In this document: positions 42,385 through 50,118 of the stretch, piece by piece | How the letters are laid out: each line of letters starts with the position of its first letter | Position numbering within the stretch: the stretch's first letter is position 1 | DNA from: CAVSIS01 sp963814875 | GTDB lineage: Bacteria; Acidobacteriota; Thermoanaerobaculia; Thermoanaerobaculales; Sulfomarinibacteraceae | DNA length: 60,839 bases | Assembly: GCA_963814875.1 (NCBI GenBank) | Contig: CAWFFJ010000013.1 | Span: 1 to 60,839 of the forward strand | Reading direction: 5' to 3' | The notes under the pieces: model-generated | Seen by the model: the letters and a program-made list of their open reading frames with translations, nothing else | Databases searched by the model: none | What the model was told of the DNA's origin: nothing | Made by a program: the position numbers and the translations under genes

Positions 42385-42870
42385 CTACGACCGTGTGCTG
42401 GGAGGCAGCATGCCGGCCACCGCGTCGAAGAAGGCACCGGGCGGCATGTAGCCCGGGATACGGCCGATCTCGGACCCGTCGCTTGACAGCAGGAGCAGCG
42501 TCGGAAGCCCGTCGACGTTGAACCTCGACGCCGCGTCACGTCCCGCCTTGTCGACGTTGAGCTTGAGCGGGATCACGTCGGCCACCAGCATCTCTGCAAC
42601 CTTCGGGTCGCGGAAGGTCGTGGTGTCGAGCCGCTTGCACCACACGCACCAGTCGGCGTAGAAGTCCACCAACACCGGTTTGCCCTCGTTCTTTGCACGC
42701 GCCAGCGCGGTGTCCCAGCTGGTCTCCCAGTCGATCGTTCGGGCGCCGTGTGAGCTGATGGCAGGCGCCTGCACGTCCGACGACTGCTCCGCCTGCCGTC
42801 CGCAGCCCACCACCCCCGCCACGGCCACGGCAGCGAGCGCGATCCACCGAGTTGTCCGTCGCACTCTCAT
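42385..42870 (-). CDS. Thioredoxin-fold lipoprotein (DsbD C-terminal-like)
   Basis: 161 residues from the ATG at 42870, chosen for GGAGG five bases upstream. The signal peptide ends in AVAGVVGC, a lipobox, so the mature protein is a membrane-anchored lipoprotein. The thioredoxin domain has VLVDFYADWCVWCKRL with active site CVWC, cis-proline in DGLPTLLLL, and FNVDG. This matches thiol:disulfide interchange proteins that keep periplasmic thiols reduced or mature cytochromes. Single gene; no DsbD membrane partner nearby. Confidence 0.85.
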   Translation of the reverse strand: MRVRRTTRWIALAAVAVAGVVGCGRQAEQSSDVQAPAISSHGARTIDWETSWDTALARAKNEGKPVLVDFYADWCVWCKRLDTTTFRDPKVAEMLVADVIPLKLNVDKAGRDAASRFNVDGLPTLLLLSSDGSEIGRIPGYMPPGAFFDAVAGMLPPSTRS

Positions 42871-43110
42871 CTCGTCCTCCACGCCTCAGCAGCGCATTGT
42901 ACCGGCTTCCCGAACGGGACCGCTCTGGCTTGCACGATTCGGCCAGCCATGCCAATATTCCGCCATGCCCCGTCGGTCCGTCTCCCTGTTCCGTCGGATC
43001 GAGCGGGGGCTCGAGACGACCGCCCAAGGCTCGACTCCCCTCGAAACCACCCAAGAGACCGCGAACTTCCTGGTCGCGCGCAGGACCTCGCCCGCTCAGG
43101 AGGAGGAACC

Positions 43111-43812
43111 GTGACTCGTTTCGTTCCCGCCGACTTCTTCGACATCGACCTTTTCGACCACGCGTCGCTGCTCGCGGCCGACGCGCCGGTGTGGAGAGCC
43201 CTCGGCGACGGTCTGAAGGCCTACCTGGCCGCGTGGACCGACTGGACGATCGAAGTCGAGCTGCACGCCGGCGTCCACCTGCTCGGCGACCGGATCCGGA
43301 TCGCACGCGGCTGCCGCATCGAGCCAGGCGCCGTGATCGTCGGTCCGGCGGTCCTCGACGAAGGAGTCACCGTGCGCACCGGCGCCTACGTTCGCGAGCA
43401 CGTCGTGCTCGGCCGCGACTCCCTGGTCGGCGCGCACAGTGAGATCAAGGGATCGATCCTCCTCCCCGGCGCGAAGGCACCGCACCAGGCCTACGTCGGG
43501 GACTCTATCCTCGGCCGCCGGGTCAACCTCGGCGCCGGGACGATCCTGTCGAACGTCAAGAACATCGGCGAGGAGGTCAGCTTCCGAGCCGACGGCGAGG
43601 TTGTACATACCGGGCTGCGCAAGCTCGGGGCGGTGCTTGGCGACGACTGCAAGACCGGATGCAACACCGTGCTCAACCCCGGCGTGCTGATGGGGCGCGG
43701 ATGCGTGACCTATCCCAACGCGACGCTGCGCTCCGGCTTCTACCCGCCCGGCACCCTGGTCAAGGTCCGCCAAACCCAGCAGATCCTCGAGATGAGCCGG
43801 CTGCGGGGATAG
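43111..43812 (+). CDS. Left-handed beta-helix (hexapeptide) protein, GlmU C-terminal-like
   Basis: 233 residues. Hexapeptide repeats start at about residue 50 (GVHLLGDRIRIARGCRIEPGAVIVG) and continue to about 215 (KLGAVLGDDCKTGCNTVLNP). It resembles the acyltransferase half of GlmU/UDP-GlcNAc pyrophosphorylase-like proteins but lacks the nucleotidyltransferase half; an N-terminal FFDIDLFDHASLLAADAP helix is typical of such stand-alone forms. The GTG at 43111 follows a clear AGGAGGAGG. A 200-base AC-rich upstream region (42871-43110) shows nothing else. Substrate unknown. Confidence 0.8.
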   Translation: MTRFVPADFFDIDLFDHASLLAADAPVWRALGDGLKAYLAAWTDWTIEVELHAGVHLLGDRIRIARGCRIEPGAVIVGPAVLDEGVTVRTGAYVREHVVLGRDSLVGAHSEIKGSILLPGAKAPHQAYVGDSILGRRVNLGAGTILSNVKNIGEEVSFRADGEVVHTGLRKLGAVLGDDCKTGCNTVLNPGVLMGRGCVTYPNATLRSGFYPPGTLVKVRQTQQILEMSRLRG

Positions 43813-43817
43813 AGCAT

Positions 43818-43967
43818 TTCACCCCAGAGGCATGGAGACACAGAGAATCACAGAGCCACCCGCCCACCCGGGGCGCCGGGGCAGGGCTCGCGTTCCACAC
43901 AAGCCCTGCCCCGGCGCTCGGTCGGGAGCGGTTCTCTGTGACTCTGTGCTTCTGTGGTTCGATTTCT
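43818..43967. repeat. ACAGAG-type element with GC-rich hairpin core
   Basis: The left arm has GGAGACACAGAGAATCACAG and the right arm TCTCTGTGACTCTGTG, then TTCTGTGG. Between them GCGCCGGGGCAGGGCT and AGCCCTGCCCCGGCGC form a long perfect hairpin. It lies between the beta-helix gene and the FecR-like gene. Confidence 0.65.
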
Positions 43968-44018
43968 GTTCCCCGGCACGGAGCTTGCTTACTCCAAGAC
44001 CGGATGTGGAGGTGGACT

Positions 44019-46061
44019 ATGAAGCGAAGCACGATCGCCGCAGCGATCCTGGCCCTGGCAGTCGTCTCGGTGGCCTCCGCCGAGGACGCCATGACCTCGC
44101 TGAGCTACATCGCCTACCTGGAGCGGTACGCGACGCTGCAGCCCGCGAACCAGGAGGACAGCCTCGAGGCGGTGATCAACATGCCGGTCGTTCCGGGCGA
44201 TCGGGTCGACACTGCACGGCTGGCTCGGGTCGAGCTTCACCTCAGTGACGGCAGCACGCTCTGGCTCGACCAGTACACCTCGGTCTCGTTCGACGCCATT
44301 GCCCTCAGCCGCGACACCGACGGCGATCGCACCGTGCTGTTCCTCGCCGAGGGCGGACTGTTCATCGAGATTCCGCCGGACGCCCCCGCGAGCAAGCCGC
44401 TGCGGATCGACGGCGCCGCCTCGACGATTCACCTCACCTCCGCCGGCCTGTACCGGGTGGAGGCGCTGCCCGATGGAGGTCTCCACTTCGAGGTTTGGGA
44501 CGGGCTGGCCGAGGCCTCGAGCACCGCGGGCGCCATCCTGATGCGCACCGGCTCGGTCGCCGAGGCGGCCGCCGGCACCGTGACCTCGGTCGATGCCCGC
44601 CTGACCCAGGGCGACGACTTCGCACGCTGGGTCGACGAACGTCGCCGGGTCTTTCCGAGCGACAGCTCGCGGTACGTCGACGAACGCTACGGTCGCCAGG
44701 CCAATCTGCTCGACAACTACGGATCGTGGCTCTACAGCGACAGTCGCGACAGCTGGGTGTGGCAGCCCTCAGTCGGCTCCGAATGGCGGCCGTACACATC
44801 CGGTCGCTGGTACTGGACCTCAACCGGCTGGACCTGGATCTCGTACGAGCCGTGGGGATGGCTGCCCTACCACTACGGCAGCTGGAACCTCGACGTTTCC
44901 CTCGGCTGGGTGTGGTCGTGGGGGCCGGTGTGGGGGCCGGCCTGGGTCAACTGGATGTGGTGGCCGGGTTACGTGGCGTGGTGCCCCAGTGGCTACTACG
45001 ACTCGTGGTACTGGAACCACGGCGGAGGTCATCACCCCTATCCGCCTGGTGGTGGTCACGGTGGCCCGCGGCCGCCCCGCGGCGACGTTCTTCCGCCGCG
45101 ATCGGTGTCTTCCCGGCTGGCCCCTGCGGCTCTGCGCGACCCGGTCGATCCGAGCCGTTTCGCCCTCGACCTGCACGGCCAGGTTCCTCTCGATCAGGTC
45201 GACCCTCGCGCCTGGAACGCGGTGCCGACCCGTGACTTCGCGAGCCCCAACCTGTCGCGCTTCGTCGAGCCGGGCGAGGACGCACTGCGCGGCCGTCCCG
45301 GCGAGCGCGGTGTGGTGATCTCGGGCCCGCTGGTCACCGACAACCCGGTCCGCCAGTCGCCGTCGACCGCAGTCGAGCGCGTCTTCCAGCGGGAGATGCC
45401 GACCGCAACCGACGACCTCGCGCCAATCCTCGCGCGCGATGACAACCTCGACCCCCGGCGCGCCTCACAGCTGGCCCGTCCAACGACGACCCGCGAGCTC
45501 GCCGACCGCTCCCCGGTGGTGACCGCCCCGGAGCGCGCTACGCGCCGCGTCGTCACCGGCGGATCGCCGTCGACCGAGGCCCGGCCGCAGCCGAACATCT
45601 ACCGCTCGACCCTCGGCCCGACGGATCGGCGGTCACCGGCCGAGTGGCGGCCGTCCGACAGCGGCAGTCGCACCGCGCCGCGCCAGGCCCCGAGCAACCT
45701 GCCGCGGGCGCGACCGACGTATCGCACGTCTCCCGACGGGCGGGTCTCGCCGGGCACCGTCGTCAGGCCTGCACCTTCCGCTGCCGGGCGAACGACGGGC
45801 GGATCCACTCCGACGTGGCGGGTGCCGACAATCGGGAGCTCGCGCCCGGTGATCGTCCCGCGGTCGTCGTCGCCGTCGGGCGGCAGCCGATCGCCCACGG
45901 TCCGCAGCCCGTCGCCGCGACGGGTTGCGCCTTCGAGCGGCTCGCGCGTGAGCCCATCCAGCCCGTCGGCGGCCCCTCGATCGACGGGCAGCTCGGCACG
46001 TCCGTCGGGTGGATCTGCACGTCCGTCCGGCGGATCCGCGGCGAGGACCCGCCGTCACTGA
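44019..46061 (+). CDS. Secreted FecR/DUF6600-like protein with W/Y-rich and S/P/R-rich regions
   Basis: 680 residues from an ATG preceded by GGAGGTGG. The signal peptide (1-21) ends ASA. A FecR-type domain (about 50-190) includes VPGDRVDTARLARVELHLSD and LWLDQYTSVSFDAI. Residues about 225-345 are very rich in W and Y (WQPSVGSEWRPYTSGRWYW, WGPVWGPAWVNWMWWPGY), as in DUF6600 proteins. The rest is a low-complexity P/R/S/T tail of some 330 residues. Probably envelope-associated; the function of such proteins is not established. A cytidine deaminase gene follows 46 bases later. Confidence 0.75.
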   Translation: MKRSTIAAAILALAVVSVASAEDAMTSLSYIAYLERYATLQPANQEDSLEAVINMPVVPGDRVDTARLARVELHLSDGSTLWLDQYTSVSFDAIALSRDTDGDRTVLFLAEGGLFIEIPPDAPASKPLRIDGAASTIHLTSAGLYRVEALPDGGLHFEVWDGLAEASSTAGAILMRTGSVAEAAAGTVTSVDARLTQGDDFARWVDERRRVFPSDSSRYVDERYGRQANLLDNYGSWLYSDSRDSWVWQPSVGSEWRPYTSGRWYWTSTGWTWISYEPWGWLPYHYGSWNLDVSLGWVWSWGPVWGPAWVNWMWWPGYVAWCPSGYYDSWYWNHGGGHHPYPPGGGHGGPRPPRGDVLPPRSVSSRLAPAALRDPVDPSRFALDLHGQVPLDQVDPRAWNAVPTRDFASPNLSRFVEPGEDALRGRPGERGVVISGPLVTDNPVRQSPSTAVERVFQREMPTATDDLAPILARDDNLDPRRASQLARPTTTRELADRSPVVTAPERATRRVVTGGSPSTEARPQPNIYRSTLGPTDRRSPAEWRPSDSGSRTAPRQAPSNLPRARPTYRTSPDGRVSPGTVVRPAPSAAGRTTGGSTPTWRVPTIGSSRPVIVPRSSSPSGGSRSPTVRSPSPRRVAPSSGSRVSPSSPSAAPRSTGSSARPSGGSARPSGGSAARTRRH

Positions 46062-46095
46062 CCGGAGGGGACGCACGGGAACCGGTACGGGACGA

Positions 46096-46101
46096 TATAG
46101 T
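46096..46101 (+). promoter_or_regulatory. -10 hexamer, leaderless start of cdd
   Basis: TATAGT ends 6 bases before the ATG at 46108 with no Shine-Dalgarno between. Confidence 0.5.
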
Positions 46102-46107
46102 GGCAGC

Positions 46108-46530
46108 ATGGTCGAGCTTTCAGTGTCCGATGTCACCCGACTGGTAGCGGCCGCCGCCGAGGTCAGGTCGCGAGCGTGGGCGCCGTACTCCGGTTTCAAG
46201 GTCGGTGCAGCCGTTCTCGCCGAGGACGGACGGATCTTCTCGGGTTGCAATGTCGAGAACGCCTCCTACGGTCTGAGCATCTGCGCCGAACGGAACGCCG
46301 TGGCGGCCGCGGTCGCCGCTGGCATCGACCGCCTGGCCGGGGTGGCTGTGGTGACCGACGTCTCACCACCCGTCGCTCCGTGTGGGGCGTGCCGCCAAGT
46401 GCTCGCCGAGTTCGGCGACTACCCGGTGGTGCTCGCCAACCTCGCCGGCGACCGGCGCCTGTCCAGCGTCGGAGAGCTGCTCCCGCTGGCGTTTTCGGCA
46501 GCCGACCTGACCACGGAACGCCGCCCTTGA
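46108..46530 (+). CDS. cdd: Cytidine deaminase (homotetrameric type)
   Basis: 140 residues, usual size for the tetrameric zinc enzyme. The zinc/active-site motifs are CNVENASYGLSICAERNAV (Cys ligand and catalytic Glu) and PCGACRQVLAEF (two Cys ligands). APYSGFKVGAAVLAEDG forms the substrate pocket. It converts cytidine and deoxycytidine to uridines in pyrimidine salvage. An upstream in-frame extension overlaps the FecR-like gene, and the -10 hexamer supports the ATG at 46108. Confidence 0.95.
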   Translation: MVELSVSDVTRLVAAAAEVRSRAWAPYSGFKVGAAVLAEDGRIFSGCNVENASYGLSICAERNAVAAAVAAGIDRLAGVAVVTDVSPPVAPCGACRQVLAEFGDYPVVLANLAGDRRLSSVGELLPLAFSAADLTTERRP

Positions 46531-46643
46531 CACCCCGCGGGCACCGCCACATATTGGAAATGTCCCTTGGGACCGCGGGCGCGATACGGACCCGGCAGCC
46601 GCGAGACCCACTGCACATGGTCCGGGCGGGCACACCCGCCGCG

Positions 46644-46671
46644 ACGAAATCCCGCACCCGCGGGATTTCGT
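46644..46671 (+). terminator. Terminator after cdd
   Basis: ACGAAATCCCGC-ACCC-GCGGGATTTCGT is a perfect 12-bp stem followed by TATTTTC. It closes the cdd transcript 38 bases before the next gene. Confidence 0.8.
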
Positions 46672-46708
46672 TATTTTCACCGGCACCACGTCGTTTCGGA
46701 GGGTTCAC

Positions 46709-47284
46709 GTGTCGTCCGACGCCCACGCTCGCTGGTCCGAGGCCCGGCGCACCGCGCGGCGGTCGGTCAAGCTCGCCCGCTATCGCTCGGGCTTGCGACC
46801 GTTCGCCCTGGCGGTCTGGGAGATCACCAAGGAGCACAACGTCGGCTCCCTGGTCCGCACCGCCCATGCGGTCGCCGCGAGCGAGGTCATCTTGGTCGGG
46901 GAGCGTGGCTGGAACACCTACGCGGCGTGCACCTCGGAGAACTTCACCCCCATCGTCTACTTGCCCGACGCAGGGGCGCTGCTCGAGTACCTCAGCCGCC
47001 AGCGCTGGAGCCTGGTCGCTGTCGAGCTGGATCCGCGCTCGGTCGGACTGTTCGACGCGGTCTACCCCGAGCGGCCGTGCTTCCTGCTCGGTGCCGAGCG
47101 CGGCGGGGTGCCGCAGGACCTGCTCGACGCCGCCGAGATGGTGGTCCAGATCCCGCAGTGGGGCCTCGTGCCGTCCCTCAACCTCGCGGTGGCCGGATCG
47201 ATCGTCGCCTACGACCACCTCGCCAAGCTGCACCGCAGAGGTGTACTCGACCGCCCGGGAGGGGGTCTGCCGGATGCGGACTGA
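46709..47284 (+). CDS. SpoU/TrmH-family RNA 2'-O-methyltransferase
   Basis: 191 residues, SPOUT fold with the C-terminal trefoil knot. Motif 1 is EHNVGSLVRTAHAVAASEVILVG, motif 2 FLLGAERGGVPQDLL and motif 3 IPQWGLVPSLNLAVAGSIVAYDH. It uses S-adenosylmethionine to methylate a ribose in tRNA or rRNA; the exact position is unknown. The N-terminal ~45 residues are basic and may bind RNA. GGAGGG precedes the GTG. Confidence 0.88.
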   Translation: MSSDAHARWSEARRTARRSVKLARYRSGLRPFALAVWEITKEHNVGSLVRTAHAVAASEVILVGERGWNTYAACTSENFTPIVYLPDAGALLEYLSRQRWSLVAVELDPRSVGLFDAVYPERPCFLLGAERGGVPQDLLDAAEMVVQIPQWGLVPSLNLAVAGSIVAYDHLAKLHRRGVLDRPGGGLPDAD

Positions 47285-47323
47285 CCTGGGTCACACCCCC
47301 CTGATCGGCAGCCTCCTCCTTGC

Positions 47324-47352
47324 TTGTCAACCACTTGCCAGACTGCTAGAGT
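47324..47352 (+). promoter_or_regulatory. Promoter of the pal-cpoB operon
   Basis: TTGTCA (47324-47329), 17-base spacer, TAGAGT (47347-47352). AAGGAGG follows before the ATG at 47375. Confidence 0.7.
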
Positions 47353-47374
47353 TGTCCGTCCAAGGAGGCGTCTG

Positions 47375-47962
47375 ATGACAACGATGTCCCGCACCGTCCT
47401 CTTGACCGTCCTGCTCGTCGGCCTGATGGTGGTGGGTGGTTGCGCATCCTCCAAGAAGCCGTCCGCGACAGCGGCCCAGCCGGAGGGACAGACCACCGCC
47501 ACCGCCCCGACCCCGATTCCGACCCCGGTCGAGGAGCAGGTCGTGCGCGAGCCGTCGACCGGCAGCATTCCGTCTGTTGAGGTCCAGGAGGAGCTCCCGG
47601 ACGACCTTCAGGAGCTCAACCGCCGCGGCTACCTGCGTGACGTGTTCTTCGACACCGACCAGTTCGAGCTCACGGCGGAGGCGCGCGAGATCCTCGCCAC
47701 CAATTCCCAGTGGCTTCTCCAGCACCCGGACGTACGGATCCTGGTGGAGGGTCACTGCGACGACCGCAACACCAGGGAGTACAACCTCGCCCTCGGCGAA
47801 CGCCGGGCGAATGCCGTGCGCGACTACCTGACCTTCCTCGGCGTCGCCGGCAGCCGCATCGAGACCATCAGCTACGGCGAGGAGCGTCCATTCGCTCTCG
47901 GGAACGATGAGTCGGCCTGGAAGCTCAACCGCCGAGCGCACTTCGTCATCATCGCCCGCTAG
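47375..47962 (+). CDS. pal: Peptidoglycan-associated lipoprotein Pal
   Basis: 195 residues. A lipoprotein signal with lipobox MVVGGC (lipidated C23) and a proline/threonine-rich linker lead to an OmpA-like domain (about 90-195). That domain includes VFFDTDQFELTAEAREILA, ILVEGHCDDRNTREYNLALGERRA and ISYGEERPF. It binds meso-DAP of peptidoglycan and anchors the Tol-Pal system at the outer membrane, which implies a diderm cell. The start is set by AAGGAGG. cpoB follows 9 bases later; tolABQR are not in this window. Confidence 0.92.
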   Translation: MTTMSRTVLLTVLLVGLMVVGGCASSKKPSATAAQPEGQTTATAPTPIPTPVEEQVVREPSTGSIPSVEVQEELPDDLQELNRRGYLRDVFFDTDQFELTAEAREILATNSQWLLQHPDVRILVEGHCDDRNTREYNLALGERRANAVRDYLTFLGVAGSRIETISYGEERPFALGNDESAWKLNRRAHFVIIAR

Positions 47963-47971
47963 GAGGAACCC

Positions 47972-48841
47972 ATGCGTCGACTCGCGATTGCCGGACTGGT
48001 GGTGCTCTCGGTCGCCTGCACCTCGCAGGAGGACATGGCCCTGCTGCACCGTGAGATCACCGACGTCCAGCGCCAGGTTCAGCAGCTGCAGGGCTCGACT
48101 CTCGACAAGCGCGACCTGGCCGCCATGGAGTCGCGGATGCAGGAGCTCACCGGCAAGACCATGAAGTCCAGCGCCGACCTCACAGTGAGGGTGGAGCGCC
48201 TGCAGGAGCAGATCGAGGCGCTGGTCGCGAGCCTCGAGCTGACGACCCGCAAGCTCCAGGTCATCTCCGAGCAGCTCGCCGCCGTCCGTGCTCAGGGCAG
48301 CGATCGACCGATGCTACCGCCGGTGGTTGCGGCGCCCGATGCTGCGAACGCCGGCCCCTCCGAGACGGCACCAAACGACACCGGCGACCATTCGACGCCG
48401 CCCGGCTCCGGCGCGGCGGGCGGCGCCGCCGCGGGCCCGTCGGCGGCGGCTGCCTCGACCCCCGAGTCGCTCTACCGGTCGGCGTACGAGGACTACATGC
48501 GCGGGAACTACGACCTTGCCGCCGAAGGCTTCCGCGAGTACCTCCGTCGCTGGGGCGGCACCGACCTTGCGGACAACGCCCAGTACTGGATCGGAGAGTG
48601 CTATGATGCCGAAGAGCGCTCCCAGGAGGCGCTTGACGCCTTCTCGGAGGTGCTCGAAAAGTACCCCACCAGCGACAAGGCTGCTGCGGCCCAGCTGAAG
48701 AAGGGGCTGATCTACCTCAAGCTGGGCGACCAGGGGCAGGCCGTGGTCAACCTCCAGTACGTGGTGTATGAGCACCCCGGCACCAAGGAGGCCGACCTCG
48801 CCCGCGAGCGTCTGCGATCGCTGGGGCTGACGATCCGCTGA
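47972..48841 (+). CDS. cpoB: Tol-Pal system protein CpoB/YbgF, lipoprotein form
   Basis: 289 residues. The signal peptide ends LSVAC, so this copy seems lipidated (C16), unlike soluble E. coli CpoB. A coiled coil runs about 22-110 (MALLHREITDVQRQVQQLQG onward). An alanine/glycine/proline linker precedes three TPR repeats (about 165-285: LYRSAYEDYMRGNYDLAAEG, AQYWIGECYDAEERSQEALD). It coordinates outer-membrane constriction with cell-wall synthesis by PBP1B in known systems. GGAGG precedes the ATG. Confidence 0.9.
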   Translation: MRRLAIAGLVVLSVACTSQEDMALLHREITDVQRQVQQLQGSTLDKRDLAAMESRMQELTGKTMKSSADLTVRVERLQEQIEALVASLELTTRKLQVISEQLAAVRAQGSDRPMLPPVVAAPDAANAGPSETAPNDTGDHSTPPGSGAAGGAAAGPSAAAASTPESLYRSAYEDYMRGNYDLAAEGFREYLRRWGGTDLADNAQYWIGECYDAEERSQEALDAFSEVLEKYPTSDKAAAAQLKKGLIYLKLGDQGQAVVNLQYVVYEHPGTKEADLARERLRSLGLTIR

Positions 48842-48891
48842 CCTGAACGGCGCCCGGAGCGCGCCGCGCGAGAGAAGGAGACAGGACAGAG

Positions 48892-49179
48892 ATGGCAACG
48901 ATCAAGGGAACCAAGAGGCAGGCGCGCAAGCGCCACCGCCAGTCACTCGAGCGGCGGATGCGAAACAAGTCAGTCCGGACCCGCGTCCGCCGGCAGATGC
49001 GGAAGATGCGGGCTGCGCTCACTGAGGGCAACGCCGACCAGGTCCGCGAGATGCTGCCGGAGACGATCTCCGTCATCGACCGTGGATTCCGCCGCGGCGT
49101 CCTGCACCGGCGGACTGCCGCCCGCTACAAGTCGCGTATGGCGCGGCAGGCCCAGGCTCTGATCAGCAAGGACGCGTGA
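48892..49179 (+). CDS. rpsT: 30S ribosomal protein S20
   Basis: 95 residues, basic and helical, as expected for bS20. ARKRHRQSLERRMRNKSVRT at the start and the DRGFRRGVLHRRTAARYKSRM segment are characteristic. GAAGGAGACAGG lies upstream. It overlaps purC by a GTGA junction and may be cotranscribed with pal-cpoB, 50 bases away. Confidence 0.95.
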   Translation: MATIKGTKRQARKRHRQSLERRMRNKSVRTRVRRQMRKMRAALTEGNADQVREMLPETISVIDRGFRRGVLHRRTAARYKSRMARQAQALISKDA

Positions 49180-50108
49180 GAATGGGCCCCGCGCTGCTCA
49201 CCACCTCCATTCCGGGGGGTCAGCTGGTGAGCCGCGGAAAGGTCCGGGACATCTACGCGACCGAAGGCTCTCTGGTGCTGGTCGCCACCGACCGGATCAG
49301 CGCCTTCGACTGCGTGCTCGCGCCGGGAGTCCCGGGTCGCGGCATCATTCTGACCCAGCTCTCGAGCTTCTGGTTTCGCCGCTCCGCCAGCGTGGTGCCG
49401 AACCACCTCCTCGCGACCTCCCTCGATGGCTTTCCGGAGCCCTTCCGGAACCACACCGAGCTCGACGGCCGCAGCGTGCTGGTCCGGCGCCTCGAACCGA
49501 TCCCGGTCGAGTGTGTCGCCCGTGGCTACCTTTCCGGCTCAGGTTGGAAGGAGTATCGGGAGAGCGGCCGGGTGTGCGGCATTCCACTGCCCGCCGGCCT
49601 CGTCGAGTCGGACCGTCTGCCCGAGCCGATCTTCACTCCGGCCACCAAGGAGACCTCCGGACACGACGAGAACATCAGCTTCGACCGTATGGTCGAACTG
49701 GTCGGCGCAACGACCGCCGAGGCCCTGCGCGACCTCACTCTGCGGCTCTATCGCGACGCGGCACAGCTCGCTCTCGAGCGCGGTCTGATCATCGCTGACA
49801 CCAAGTTCGAGTTCGGGTTCGACACCGACGGCACCATCGTATGGATGGACGAGGCGCTGACACCGGACTCGTCCCGTTTCTGGCCGGCCGACGACTACGC
49901 GCCCGGCCGCGGCCAGGCGTCCTTCGACAAGCAGTTCGTCCGCGACTGGCTGACCGCCTCGGGCTGGAACAAGGAGCCGCCGGCCCCGGAGCTGCCACCG
50001 CAGGTGGTCTCCGGGACCCTGGAGCGGTACCGCGAGGCCTATCGCCGGATCACCGGACACACCATCGACCCTGACGCCTTCAGCCGCCCCGAGTCCCCAC
50101 GCCCATAG
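49176..50108 (+). CDS. purC: Phosphoribosylaminoimidazole-succinocarboxamide synthase (SAICAR synthetase)
   Basis: 310 residues, the long bacterial/yeast-like form. It condenses CAIR with aspartate using ATP in purine synthesis. GKVRDIY, VATDRISAFDCVL, PVECVARGYLSGSGWKEY, KETSGHDENISFD, LIIADTKFEFGFD and MDEALTPDSSRFW are all present. I prefer the GTG at 49176, which has AAGGA at good spacing and overlaps the rpsT stop; an ATG at 49182 is possible. The following EF-G-like gene starts 10 bases downstream after GAGGAGAG. Confidence 0.95.
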   Translation: MRMGPALLTTSIPGGQLVSRGKVRDIYATEGSLVLVATDRISAFDCVLAPGVPGRGIILTQLSSFWFRRSASVVPNHLLATSLDGFPEPFRNHTELDGRSVLVRRLEPIPVECVARGYLSGSGWKEYRESGRVCGIPLPAGLVESDRLPEPIFTPATKETSGHDENISFDRMVELVGATTAEALRDLTLRLYRDAAQLALERGLIIADTKFEFGFDTDGTIVWMDEALTPDSSRFWPADDYAPGRGQASFDKQFVRDWLTASGWNKEPPAPELPPQVVSGTLERYREAYRRITGHTIDPDAFSRPESPRP

Positions 50109-50118
50109 AGGAGAGCCC

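Noticed and set aside
42949..43110. Longer N-terminus for the beta-helix protein from an ATG at 42949
   Set aside because: The extension is arginine/proline-rich without structure, and a strong AGGAGGAGG lies directly before the GTG at 43111.
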